From NCBI GenBank assembly GCA_965243615.1, contig CBDEVO010000003.1, positions 496,001 through 560,000 on the forward strand: a stretch of 64,000 nt of DNA, read 5' to 3'. Positions 33,138-41,136 of the stretch are shown here, in pieces. Source of the stretch: JAJEEA01 sp965243615. GTDB taxonomy: Bacteria > Acidobacteriota > Vicinamibacteria > Vicinamibacterales > UBA8438. Position numbers and translations under genes: made by a program. Below the pieces are notes generated by a model. It had not been told where the DNA came from. It saw only the letters and a program-made list of their open reading frames with translations, and made no database searches. Every line of letters begins with the position of its first letter. Positions within the stretch are counted from its first letter, which is position 1.

Positions 33138-35453
33138 ATGCAGACCAACCTCCGACACCCGCAGCAACTGTTCGCCCAACCGATTCGGTACGAAGTTCCG
33201 GCCTTTCAGCGTCGTTACGTGTGGAAGCAGGACGAGCAGTGGGAACCTCTGTGGGACGATGTTGCCGATCTCGCGCAGTCCCTGATGGAAGATGGTTCCG
33301 AGGCGCACTTCCTCGGTGCGGTGGTGCTTCAGCCAGCCGCGTTTCCCACCGGCGGGCCCGAGCGGCGAATCGTCGTCGACGGCCAGCAGCGACTGACGAC
33401 GCTTCAGCTCCTGATCGATGCGGTCCAGGAAGTCCTCGCAGATCGGGGGCACTCGAGTCCAGCGATGCGACTCTCCGCTCTTGTGGAGAATCCGGAGGCC
33501 TTCCAGGACGGCGATCAGGACAATGCGTTCAAGGTATGGCCCACGACGGTGGACAGGGCTGCGTTCCGACACGCCATGCACAATGACCTGTCCGCGACCG
33601 AGCACTCAGCCTCCCGCATCGTTCAGGCGCACGACTACTTCAAGGAGCAAGTCGGTCAGTGGCTTGCTGGATTTGGCGATCCGGCCGAAGCACGCGTCAG
33701 AGCCGCTACTGCACTGGAAGAAGCGCTACGGACGAAACTGGAACTCGTAGTCATCGATCTTGGCGGCTCCGACGATGCGCACATGATCTTCGAGACGCTG
33801 AACGCGCGGGGCACACCGCTACTTCAGTCGGACATGGTGAAAAACCGAATCCTGCATGACGCAAGGATCAAGAGATCTGATGACGATGACCACCGATCAC
33901 GCGACGAGCAACAGTTGTGGCCGTTCGCCGACGACTGGTGGAACGAGGAAGTCGGGCGCGGACTCCAGAGGCGACCGCGCATCGACGTGTTTCTCAACCA
34001 CTGGCTCACGCTTCGGAACCGGTCCGAGACGAAGCCGTACAACGAGTTCCGGGTGTTCGGCGACTACCTGGACACGCGGTCAGGGGCGGACGAGAAACCG
34101 AGAGACGAGACTGTACGCGACATCGCGAAGGACATCGGCGAGCTCGGACAGATCTACCACGACGTCGAGAAGTTGAGACGAGAGAGCATCGCCTCGTTCC
34201 TTGAGAGACGCAACGCCATGAACGTTGGCGTCGTCACGCCGCTCTTGCTTTGGCTTCTGTCCTCCAACGTCCCGCAAGCGACGCTTGTGAACTGCATACG
34301 GGCGATTGAGAGCTTCCTCGTCCGCAGGGTCGTGTGCGGCTATAGCGCTCGGAGCTACGGTGGCCTGTTCGTCGGCTTGCTCGCGAAGCTGGCCACATCT
34401 TCCGTTGAGACGGCGGACGGGACAGTCGTTTCGTACCTCGCCCAGCAGACTACGCAGGCAGGGCGATGGCCCGACGATCAGGAACTCCGCGAGAGGTTCG
34501 TCACGGCCCCGCTCTACCGGATCCTCACGCAGCGACGACTCAGAATGGTGCTGACCGGGATCGAGGAGCGTCTGCGGACGCCCAAGGCCGAGAGTCCGGA
34601 AGCTCCAAGGGATCTCCACATCGAGCACATCATGCCGCAGGCATGGTACGGCGGGCACTGGCCTCTGCCATCCGGCCCTGAGCGCGTCGAGGCCACCGCA
34701 AACCGCAACCGTGCGGTCCACACGATTGGAAACCTGACGCTTGTCAACAAACGGCTGAACTCGTCGTTGTCGAACGGGCCGTGGCTCGAAAAGCGAAAGG
34801 CGCTGGCCGACCACAGCGTCATGTTCTTGAGCAAGCGTCTCGTACACGATGGACCGGAGACCTGGAATGAGCACGAGATCGAGGCCCGGGCGAAGTGGCT
34901 CCACGCGCGGGCTATCGAGGTGTGGCCGCACGCGGACGGCTTCAAGGCCGGATCACGGCAAGTTGACGACAACACCGACAACGAAGTTCGCAAATCGTCC
35001 GATGTTGCGCCACAACCTCCGAGACCTTCCATCCACACTGTCGGTGGAGACCCGAACTATTCCGTTTACAAGTATTGGGACAAGGCCAACGACAGTATCC
35101 GCGCTCTGTTCTTCAAGCTCAAGACGTCCGTTGAATCGTTGGGCAGTGTTGAGACCGAAGCATTCGAGCATGAGATGTCCTTCAAGTGCATGGCCGCACC
35201 CGCCAGGAGACCGTCCGTTGTTGCCTACGTTCACTTCCGCGTCCGGCGCGGCCGCCTCCGCGTACTCATCTGGGAGAAGCTCCTGGGCAACATCCGGCTT
35301 GAGAAAGACGACTTCACTCGGCCCTTCGATGGCGGTCGGATGCGAGAAATCACCATCGGCGACGAGGAACACATCCGGCGGGCGGAGCCGCTGCTGCGTG
35401 CTGCGTACGAGAATCTCCTCTCACCGGATGTCGTCAAGTTACACGGACAGTGA
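33138..35453 (+). CDS. GmrSD-like DUF262/DUF1524 defence protein with C-terminal DUF5655-type domain
   Basis: A 771-residue protein. The N-terminal DUF262 (ParB/GmrS-like nucleotidase) domain shows VPAFQRRYVW (20-29) and the hallmark DGQQRLTTL (81-89). DUF1524 follows, an HNH-type nuclease with HIEHIMPQAW near residues 494-503 and HTIGNLTLVNKRLNSSLSN near 527-545. After a linker the last roughly 130 residues resemble DUF5655. GmrSD enzymes use NTP hydrolysis to cut phage DNA carrying modified (glucosylated) cytosine, and this protein combines both halves in one chain. Codon use is clearly lower in GC than in its neighbours, which suggests horizontal gain. It starts the second accessory island. 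Confidence 0.85.
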   Translation: MQTNLRHPQQLFAQPIRYEVPAFQRRYVWKQDEQWEPLWDDVADLAQSLMEDGSEAHFLGAVVLQPAAFPTGGPERRIVVDGQQRLTTLQLLIDAVQEVLADRGHSSPAMRLSALVENPEAFQDGDQDNAFKVWPTTVDRAAFRHAMHNDLSATEHSASRIVQAHDYFKEQVGQWLAGFGDPAEARVRAATALEEALRTKLELVVIDLGGSDDAHMIFETLNARGTPLLQSDMVKNRILHDARIKRSDDDDHRSRDEQQLWPFADDWWNEEVGRGLQRRPRIDVFLNHWLTLRNRSETKPYNEFRVFGDYLDTRSGADEKPRDETVRDIAKDIGELGQIYHDVEKLRRESIASFLERRNAMNVGVVTPLLLWLLSSNVPQATLVNCIRAIESFLVRRVVCGYSARSYGGLFVGLLAKLATSSVETADGTVVSYLAQQTTQAGRWPDDQELRERFVTAPLYRILTQRRLRMVLTGIEERLRTPKAESPEAPRDLHIEHIMPQAWYGGHWPLPSGPERVEATANRNRAVHTIGNLTLVNKRLNSSLSNGPWLEKRKALADHSVMFLSKRLVHDGPETWNEHEIEARAKWLHARAIEVWPHADGFKAGSRQVDDNTDNEVRKSSDVAPQPPRPSIHTVGGDPNYSVYKYWDKANDSIRALFFKLKTSVESLGSVETEAFEHEMSFKCMAAPARRPSVVAYVHFRVRRGRLRVLIWEKLLGNIRLEKDDFTRPFDGGRMREITIGDEEHIRRAEPLLRAAYENLLSPDVVKLHGQ

Positions 35454-35512
35454 CACCTACGGCCGGTCTCCGGGCGTTTCGCCACCGTAACTCGCACAGC
35501 GACCGCGGCGCC

Positions 35513-37063
35513 ATGACGAGACGCAAGCTCCCCATCGGCATCCAGACTTTCCGCACGCTTCGGGAGCAAGGCTGCTACTACGTCGACAAGACTGGCTACG
35601 CGAAGCGCCTGGCGGACGAGGGAGGCCGCTATTTCCTCTCGCGGCCCCGGCGTTTCGGCAAGAGCCTGTTCCTCGACACGCTGAAGGAGCTGTTCGAGGG
35701 CAGCGAGCCGCTGTTCCGCGGCCTCGCCGTCCACGACCGTTGGGACTGGTCGATCAGCCATGCCGTGGTCCGCCTGAGCTTCGGGGCCGGCGACTTCACG
35801 CAGCCCGACTATCTGCAGGAGGACCTCGCGGATCAACTGGAGGCCCACGAGGAACGCGCCGGCGTCCCGGTGCGGACAGCCAGCGCGCCGGTGCGCCTGC
35901 GGCGGCTGATCACGGCGTTGCACGAACGCACCGGCCGGGGCGTGGTGGTCCTGGTGGACGAGTACGACAAGCCGATCCTCGACGCCCTCGAGGATCCCGA
36001 GCTCGCCCGGCGCAACCGCAACCTGCTGCGCGGGCTCTACGGGACCATCAAGGACTGTGACGCGCACGTCCGGTTCAGCTTCCTCACCGGCGTCAGCCGC
36101 TTCTCGAAGGCCGGCATGTTCTCGGGCCTCAACAGCCCGGAAGACCTGACCCTGAACCCGTCGTACTCCGCCGTCTGCGGCTATACCGAGGAGGACCTGG
36201 ACACCGTGTTCGCACCCGAGCTGCCGGGTCTCGACCGCGCGCGGGTCCGCCGCTGGTACGACGGCTACAACTGGCTGGGCAAGCAGAACGTCTACAACCC
36301 GTACGACGTGCTCCTGCTGTTCAGGCAGCGCGAGTTCGAGGCCCACTGGTTCGAGACCGGCACGCCGGCCTTCCTGGTGAACACGCTGCGGGAGCGCCGG
36401 GTGGGCTCGCTCGACCTGGAGGCGATGACCGGCGACCGCTCGCTGCTGTCGAAGTTCGACGTGGGCGACGTGGGCACCGAGGCGCTGCTCTTCCAGTCGG
36501 GCTATCTGACCATCAAGGGGGTCGAGCGGGACGCGGGAGGCCTGGCCCGCTACCGCCTGGGCTACCCGAACCAGGAGGTGCGCCAGAGCCTGAACGAGAG
36601 CCTGCTGGACGCCCTGGCTCCGAACGCCTCGGCGCAGCTCTCGAGCGGCGCGCGGCTCCGGGAGCTGCTCGGGACGAACGATTTCGCCGGCCTGAGAGAG
36701 CTGATCCAGGCCCATTTCGACGGCATCCCGCATCAGTGGCCCGTGCGGAACGACATCGCCGACTACGAGGGCTACTACGCCAGCGTGTTCTACTCGTGCC
36801 TCGCCGCCCTCGGGTTCGACGTGGTGGCCGAGGACAGCAGCGCCCGCGGGCGCGCGGACATGACGCTGCGCTTCGGCGGCGCGGTGTACGTCTTCGAGTT
36901 CAAGGTGACGGAGCTGGCGGGCACCGGCTCGGCGCTGTCGCAGTTGAAGGCCAGGGGCTACGCGGACAAATACCGCGGCCGTGGCGCGCCCATCCACCTC
37001 GTCGGCATCGAGTTCAGCCGCGAGACGCGGACGCTCGCGACCTTCGACGTGGCGTCGGCGTGA
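35513..37063 (+). CDS. AAA-ATPase-like protein with C-terminal PD-(D/E)XK nuclease (DUF1703)
   Basis: A 516-residue protein of the AAA_ATPase_like plus DUF1703 architecture. The N-terminal P-loop is atypical, SRPRRFGKSL (43-52), with a Walker B VDEYDKP (148-154). An arginine-finger-like region and AVCGYTEEDL follow. The C-terminal 80 residues carry a nuclease core with RGRADMTLRF and YVFEFKV (D and E-x-K) near residues 445-463. These widespread proteins are thought to be selfish or defence elements; no activity is well proven. They are often found near toxin-antitoxin loci. The ATG at 35513 was chosen because the conserved KLPIGIQTFRTLREQGCYYVDKT region starts there. Confidence 0.88.
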   Translation: MTRRKLPIGIQTFRTLREQGCYYVDKTGYAKRLADEGGRYFLSRPRRFGKSLFLDTLKELFEGSEPLFRGLAVHDRWDWSISHAVVRLSFGAGDFTQPDYLQEDLADQLEAHEERAGVPVRTASAPVRLRRLITALHERTGRGVVVLVDEYDKPILDALEDPELARRNRNLLRGLYGTIKDCDAHVRFSFLTGVSRFSKAGMFSGLNSPEDLTLNPSYSAVCGYTEEDLDTVFAPELPGLDRARVRRWYDGYNWLGKQNVYNPYDVLLLFRQREFEAHWFETGTPAFLVNTLRERRVGSLDLEAMTGDRSLLSKFDVGDVGTEALLFQSGYLTIKGVERDAGGLARYRLGYPNQEVRQSLNESLLDALAPNASAQLSSGARLRELLGTNDFAGLRELIQAHFDGIPHQWPVRNDIADYEGYYASVFYSCLAALGFDVVAEDSSARGRADMTLRFGGAVYVFEFKVTELAGTGSALSQLKARGYADKYRGRGAPIHLVGIEFSRETRTLATFDVASA

Positions 37064-37153
37064 TGCCGGCCCGCGATTCCGGCTGGCTCCGGTACTGCGC
37101 CCTCCCCTGGCTTGGCGCCCGAATCGGGCCGACAGCGCCTGGATCTCGCTCGC

Positions 37154-37200
37154 TTGTCGCCATCAGACATAGCGATTATCATGATTTATCGCCATGTCTG
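37154..37200 (+). promoter_or_regulatory. Promoter with overlapping palindromic operator, near-leaderless transcript
   Basis: TTGTCG (37154-37159), 17 bases, and TATCAT (37177-37182) form a good sigma-70 promoter. The expected transcription start is only about 5 bases before the ATG at 37194. A palindrome spans 37164-37200: arms CAGACATAGCGAT and ATCGCCATGTCTG pair at 12 of 13 positions around an 11-base spacer that holds the -10 box. The right arm contains the ATG. A bound regulator would block both RNA polymerase and the start codon. Confidence 0.6.
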
Positions 37201-38363
37201 ACAGCGCCATGCCGTGGGTCCCGCGGCATCTGGACATCGAACGTCTCCTGGCCCAGCGCTCGGTGTTCCTGTTCGGGCCTCGGCAGACCGGGAAGACCAC
37301 ATACGTCCGGCGCCAGCTCGACCGCACGGTGGCGCTCACGTTCTCCCTCCTCGATCAGGGGCTGTTGACCGCGGTCCTGGCCGATCCGACGCGCATCCGG
37401 CGGGAGATCGAGGCGCGCGGCGTGCGCGAGGCGGTGGTCTGCATCGACGAGATCCAGAAGTGCCCGCCCCTGATGGACGAGGTGCACCTGATGATCGAGG
37501 AACGCGGCATCCGCTTCCTCCTCACCGGGTCGAGCGCGCGGGCGCTGAGGCGCGGCGGCGTCAACATGCTCGGCGGGCGCGGGAGCGACCGCGTCATGCA
37601 CCCGTTCTCGTGGTCGGAGATCCGCGACCGGTTCTCGCTCGACCGGGCCCTCAATCACGGTCTGCTCCCGCCCCACTACTTGTCTGACGACCCCGACGAG
37701 GGCCTCGCGTCGTACGTCGACCGCTACCTGACCGAAGAGATAGCGGCCGAGGGCCTCGCGCGCAGCCTGCCCGGCTTCGCCCGTTTCCTGCAGACGGCGG
37801 CGCTGACCAACGCGCAGATCCTCAACTACTCGAACGTGGCGAGGGACGCCCAGGTGCCCCGCCAGACTGTCGTGCAATGGTACGCGGTGCTACGCGACAC
37901 CCTGATCGCGTTCGACCTGCCGGCCTGGGCGCGCACCGTCCGGCGCAAGGCGGTCGAGACGGCCAAGTTCTACTTCTTCGACACCGGCGTCGTCCGGGCG
38001 CTGCGCCGGCTGCCCCGCATCGGCGAGACGTCCGCCGACTTCGGCGAGTTCTTCGAGCACTACGTGTTCATGGAGCTACGCGCCTGGATCGACTACCGGC
38101 GACCCCGCACCGCGCTCGCCTTCTGGCGTTCCCGATCGGGCCACGAGGTCGACTTCATCCTCGACGACCGGGTCGCGATCGAGGCGAAGGCGACGCGCCG
38201 GGTGCAGCCCAAGCACCTGCGGGGGCTGCTGGCCCTCGCCGACGAGGGCCTCGTCGAACGTTCGATCGTCGTCTGCCGCGAGGACCGCCCGCGGCTGGAA
38301 CGGGGCATCGAGATCTGGCCGCTGGAGTTCTTCCTGACGGAGCTGTGGCGAGATCGGCTGTGA
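37194..38363 (+). CDS. AAA ATPase with DUF4143 domain
   Basis: A 389-residue ATPase of the ATP-binding DUF4143 family. The P-loop is GPRQTGKTT (28-36), Walker B is VCIDEIQKCP near 83-93, and the sensor segment is FLLTGSSARAL. The DUF4143 part contains a winged-helix region and a nuclease-like end, GHEVDFIL and AIEAKATRR, though this core may be inactive. Function is not established; such genes accumulate in accessory islands, often in multiple copies (another is at 62021). The AT-rich palindromic promoter overlapping its ATG is unusual. The gene is convergent with the MqsA-like gene, 39 bases away. Confidence 0.88.
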   Translation: MSDSAMPWVPRHLDIERLLAQRSVFLFGPRQTGKTTYVRRQLDRTVALTFSLLDQGLLTAVLADPTRIRREIEARGVREAVVCIDEIQKCPPLMDEVHLMIEERGIRFLLTGSSARALRRGGVNMLGGRGSDRVMHPFSWSEIRDRFSLDRALNHGLLPPHYLSDDPDEGLASYVDRYLTEEIAAEGLARSLPGFARFLQTAALTNAQILNYSNVARDAQVPRQTVVQWYAVLRDTLIAFDLPAWARTVRRKAVETAKFYFFDTGVVRALRRLPRIGETSADFGEFFEHYVFMELRAWIDYRRPRTALAFWRSRSGHEVDFILDDRVAIEAKATRRVQPKHLRGLLALADEGLVERSIVVCREDRPRLERGIEIWPLEFFLTELWRDRL

Positions 38364-38402
38364 AGGGACAGCTTAGCCGCGCGGCGGGGGCGGCGGACTC
38401 GT

Positions 38403-38933
38403 CTACGCGGAGACCGACATCCACGGTCGGCCCCGCGGCGGGTCGTTGGTGTACTGAACGCGGTGGTCCGGAGCATCCGTCGTCTCGGAGGCAATAGCCA
38501 ATGGCCGCACATCGGACGGAAACTCGATCCGGCGCCGCCGCGTGAGCTCCCAGGCCACCGCCAAGCGCACCAGGAGACTGGTCGTCGGGGATACCGCTCG
38601 CCGGCCGGTCTCCAACCGGGACAGGTGCTCCGGTGTCATGCCGAGTTGTCTGGCGAATGTCCTGCCGCTCATCCCGAGCTCCCTCCGCAGGAATCGGATC
38701 TCGGGACCCGTGAGCGTGACCGGCTTCCTGATCAGCTCGTTGACGAGAAGCCCGTGAAGCTGTTCGGCCTTCGGGATCTCGACCTCCTGGTGCCCGTTGC
38801 AGCAGACCCAGATCGGCACGTCGACCAGTTCGACGTTGGCCAGACCCGATTCCGGGTAGTCGGTCGTCGCGCGAGTCGGTCGCTGGACTTCCCCGCATTC
38901 CGTGCATCGTCGCGGCGGTCGTTCGCTCGCCAT
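38403..38933 (-). CDS. MqsA-like transcription regulator with zinc-binding N-terminus and XRE-type HTH
   Basis: A 176-residue DNA-binding protein. The N-terminal zinc region has C10-TEC13 and C44-C-NGH48. The C-terminal helix-turn-helix (about 75-125) reads PEIRFLRRELGMSGRTFARQLGM-type, followed by RLETGRRAVS. This matches the two-domain MqsA/YgiT antitoxin architecture, in which the N-terminal part binds the toxin and the HTH binds the operator. No MqsR- or DUF4258-type toxin is beside it. The neighbours are a DUF4143 ATPase gene on one side and a divergent PIN/RHH pair on the other, so it may be an orphan antitoxin, or it could regulate the adjacent palindromic promoters. This is inference. 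Confidence 0.78.
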   Translation of the reverse strand: MASERPPRRCTECGEVQRPTRATTDYPESGLANVELVDVPIWVCCNGHQEVEIPKAEQLHGLLVNELIRKPVTLTGPEIRFLRRELGMSGRTFARQLGMTPEHLSRLETGRRAVSPTTSLLVRLAVAWELTRRRRIEFPSDVRPLAIASETTDAPDHRVQYTNDPPRGRPWMSVSA

Positions 38934-38958
38934 GGCTCTCAGCCCTCACGACGGGATG

Positions 38959-38986
38959 GTATTGCATATGATACTGTGGCGTATGC
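38959..38986 (+). promoter_or_regulatory. Promoter and inverted repeats before the PIN toxin gene
   Basis: TATGAT (38967-38972) is a good -10 box, ending ten bases before the ATG at 38983, so the transcript would be nearly leaderless. The -35 is weak. Overlapping inverted repeats are GTAT/ATAC around CATATG (38959-38974) and GCATA/TATGC (38964-38986). They lie between the divergent MqsA-like gene and the PIN gene, so either regulator could bind here. Confidence 0.5.
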
Positions 38987-39402
38987 TGGTCGTGCTTGAC
39001 AGCAGCGTCCTGGTCGCCGGTTTCCGGTCCAGGCACGGCGCGTCGTTCCGGACGCTGGAGTTGCTGCGAGACGGCAGGTTCCGGATCGCGATGTCCGTGG
39101 CGCTCGCCCTGGAGTACGAGGCCGTGCTGGTGCGGCACGCCGACCATTTCAACCTGTCGCGAACGGCAGCGACCGCCCTGGTCGACTTCCTGTGCGGCAT
39201 CGGGCGCCGCCACGACGTGCACTTTCTTTGGCGACCGACGTTGCGGGACCCGCACGACGAGTTCGTTCTGGAGCTTGCCGTCGCCTCGGCTTGCCAAGCG
39301 CTCGTCACGCACAATGTGCGGGATTTTCGAGGCGCGGCGGCGTTCGGTGTCCGGGTGGTCACGCCCGCCGCCTTCCTGCGTCTGGTCGAGGAGGAATCAT
39401 GA
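38983..39402 (+). CDS. PIN-domain toxin of a type II toxin-antitoxin system
   Basis: A 139-residue PIN nuclease. It opens MLVVLDSSVLVAGFRS with the first active-site Asp (D6). LEYEAVLVRH supplies the middle Glu region and the RDPHDEFVLELAVAS block the central acidic residues. It ends RDFRGAAAFGVRVVTPAAFL, the classical end of the putative-toxin PIN family. PIN toxins cut RNA. The ATG at 38983 follows a near-leaderless promoter; the ATG at 38968 lies in the -10 box and was rejected. The stop overlaps the antitoxin start (ATGA). Toxin before antitoxin is the less common order, seen in several PIN/RHH pairs. Confidence 0.85.
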   Translation: MLVVLDSSVLVAGFRSRHGASFRTLELLRDGRFRIAMSVALALEYEAVLVRHADHFNLSRTAATALVDFLCGIGRRHDVHFLWRPTLRDPHDEFVLELAVASACQALVTHNVRDFRGAAAFGVRVVTPAAFLRLVEEES

Positions 39403-39713
39403 GCAGTCTCTCCGTCCGGCTGCCCGACTCGCTGCACGACAGGGTTCGGGAGCTGGCTCGCCGTGACGGCGTCTCGATCAATCAGTTCATCGCCACCGCG
39501 GTTGCCGAGAAGGCGTCGGCTCTGCTGACGGTCGATTACCTGGAGCAGCGAGCGCGCCGCGCCGATCCGGACCTCTTCAGGCGACTGCTGAGCCGAGTGC
39601 CCGACGTTCCTCCGCTGCCAGGCGATGAGTTGCCGGCCGTCGGGCAACCCCCGGCGTCCGCGAACCGGCCGAAGCGCACGCGAGGAGGCACCAGGCGGCG
39701 ACGCACGACGTGA
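39399..39713 (+). CDS. Ribbon-helix-helix antitoxin (HicB-like/CopG-like)
   Basis: A 104-residue antitoxin. The N-terminal ribbon-helix-helix reads SLSVRLPDSLHDRVRELARRDGVSINQF (about 3-30), binding operator DNA as a dimer. The middle contains LTVDYLEQRARRADPDLFRRLLSRV, which probably contacts the toxin. The basic tail is rich in Arg and Pro. The start overlaps the PIN stop, with GAGGAGGA as ribosome-binding site. Together they form a self-contained toxin-antitoxin locus that should autorepress through the inverted repeats at 38959-38986. Confidence 0.83.
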   Translation: MSSLSVRLPDSLHDRVRELARRDGVSINQFIATAVAEKASALLTVDYLEQRARRADPDLFRRLLSRVPDVPPLPGDELPAVGQPPASANRPKRTRGGTRRRRTT

Positions 39714-39775
39714 AGTCGCTGGTAAAGGGGCGTGACTGGCATAATGCACGGCAGGACACTCCGGGAGAGACGACG

Positions 39776-40834
39776 ATGAATCAGTCACGAACAGCATGGT
39801 GGGCCGCGCTCGCGGTGGTCGCGGCCGCGATGGCGGCGGCGCCGGCGGCGGGCCTGGCGCAGGCGTCGGAGGAATCGTGGACCCTGCCGCGCACGCCGGA
39901 CGGCCGGCCCGACCTCCAGGGCGTCTGGGCCAACAACACCGCCACGCCGCTGGAACGGCCCGAGTCGCTGGGCGACAAGGCGGTGCTGACCGACGAGGAG
40001 CTGGCGCGGCTCGAGGCCCGCTACGCGGAGATCTTCGCGAGCGGCGAGAGCGACGCGGCGTTCGCGGACAGCGTGTTCACCGCCGCCCTCGGCGACGATG
40101 ACTCGTTCTCGTCGCGGGACACGGCGACCGGCAACTACAACCAGTTCTGGCTGGTCGACCGCGACTTCGACAACCGCACCTCGCTGGTCGTCGATCCGCC
40201 GGACGGACGCCTGCCGCCGCTGACGCCGGAGGCGCAGCGGCACGTCGACGCGCGGGCCGCCCACCTCGCCGACAACCCGGCGTCGTCGTGGACCGACCGG
40301 CGGCTGCAGGAGCGGTGCATCACCTTCGGCATGCCGAACCTGTTCGCCGGCTACAACACCTACTACCAGATCGTCCAGACCCCGGACCACGTCGTGTTCC
40401 TGCACGAGATGATCCACGACGCCCGCATCGTCCCCATCGACGCCGGCCCCCACGTCGACGACGCCATTCGCCAATGGCACGGCGACTCGCGCGGCCACTG
40501 GGACGGCGACACCCTGGTCGTCGAGACCCGGAACTTTTCCTCGAAGAGCGATTCGCCGGCCGCGCTGTACGAGCGCATCCGCGGGTCGGCCGAGCAGCTC
40601 CGGCTCGTGGAGCGTTTCACGCGGGTCGGCCCCGATACGATAGAGCACGAGTTCACCGTCGACGATCCGGGCACCTACTCGGGCCCGTGGACGGCGATGA
40701 TCCCGTTGACGCGGAAGGACGAGGCCATCTACGAGTACGCCTGCCACGAGGGCAACATCGGCATGGAGGGCATCCTCGCCGGCCATCGCGTGGAGGAACG
40801 GGCCGGCGCGGAAACGGGCGAGACCGCGCGATGA
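39776..40834 (+). CDS. Secreted protein, paralogue of the gene at 19071, function unknown
   Basis: A 352-residue secreted protein with a signal peptide (MNQSRTAWWAALAVVAAAMA followed by AAPAAGLAQ). It shares ordered blocks with the protein at 19071: RTPDGRPDLQGVW, SLVVDPPDGRLPPLTPEA, CITFGMPN, YQIVQTPDHVVFL, HWDGDTLVVETRNF and YEYACHEGN. It is about 40 residues longer in the N-terminal third (acidic insertion around YAEIFASGESDAAF). Function unknown. A CATAAT box about 30 bases upstream and GGGAGAGACGACG serve transcription and translation. Its stop overlaps a possible 67-codon ORF (ATGA). Confidence 0.82.
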   Translation: MNQSRTAWWAALAVVAAAMAAAPAAGLAQASEESWTLPRTPDGRPDLQGVWANNTATPLERPESLGDKAVLTDEELARLEARYAEIFASGESDAAFADSVFTAALGDDDSFSSRDTATGNYNQFWLVDRDFDNRTSLVVDPPDGRLPPLTPEAQRHVDARAAHLADNPASSWTDRRLQERCITFGMPNLFAGYNTYYQIVQTPDHVVFLHEMIHDARIVPIDAGPHVDDAIRQWHGDSRGHWDGDTLVVETRNFSSKSDSPAALYERIRGSAEQLRLVERFTRVGPDTIEHEFTVDDPGTYSGPWTAMIPLTRKDEAIYEYACHEGNIGMEGILAGHRVEERAGAETGETAR

Positions 40835-41034
40835 CCGCGGAAGGGCCGACCCGGCGCGACCCACCCGTGCACCGCGCGCGAACCGAGCATCCGCAGATGG
40901 AGTTGAGGGGCACCGTCACCGTGACGGATGACATCGTGGAGCCGGTGGTTCCAGAAGATCATTGGGACAGCCTTCGGCCACCTCGTGCGCCCCGAAAGCA
41001 GCTCGGGGTGACGCGGCGCAGCGAGTTTACGTAG
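40831..41034 (+). CDS. Possible 67-codon ORF coupled to the upstream secreted protein gene
   Basis: The ATG at 40831 overlaps the stop of the gene before it (ATGA). The frame includes RGTVTVTDDIVEPVVPEDHWD, which reads like part of a folded protein, and a Pro/Arg-rich end. No family is recognised, and in the 302-base gap up to 41136 nothing else is supportable except a hairpin at 41050. It may be a small protein, a decayed gene or chance. Confidence 0.32.
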   Translation: MTAEGPTRRDPPVHRARTEHPQMELRGTVTVTDDIVEPVVPEDHWDSLRPPRAPRKQLGVTRRSEFT

Positions 41035-41049
41035 AATCGTGTTCGCCGA

Positions 41050-41075
41050 GCCGGACACGTCCTCACGTGTCCGGC
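41050..41075 (+). other. Perfect hairpin upstream of the dienelactone hydrolase gene
   Basis: GCCGGACACGT (41050-41060) pairs perfectly with ACGTGTCCGGC (41065-41075) around CCTC. It lies 61 bases before the ATG at 41137. It may be an operator, a leader structure or a terminator of upstream transcription. There is no T-run. Confidence 0.5.
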
Positions 41076-41136
41076 CACGAACACGCGAATCCGTCGTGAA
41101 CCAGGGACAACGCCACACAGCAAGAGGAGCACACCG

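Noticed and set aside
33138..39713. Integrated prophage or transposon
   Set aside because: No integrase, structural phage gene, terminal repeat or tRNA attachment site is visible; it is listed as an accessory island only.
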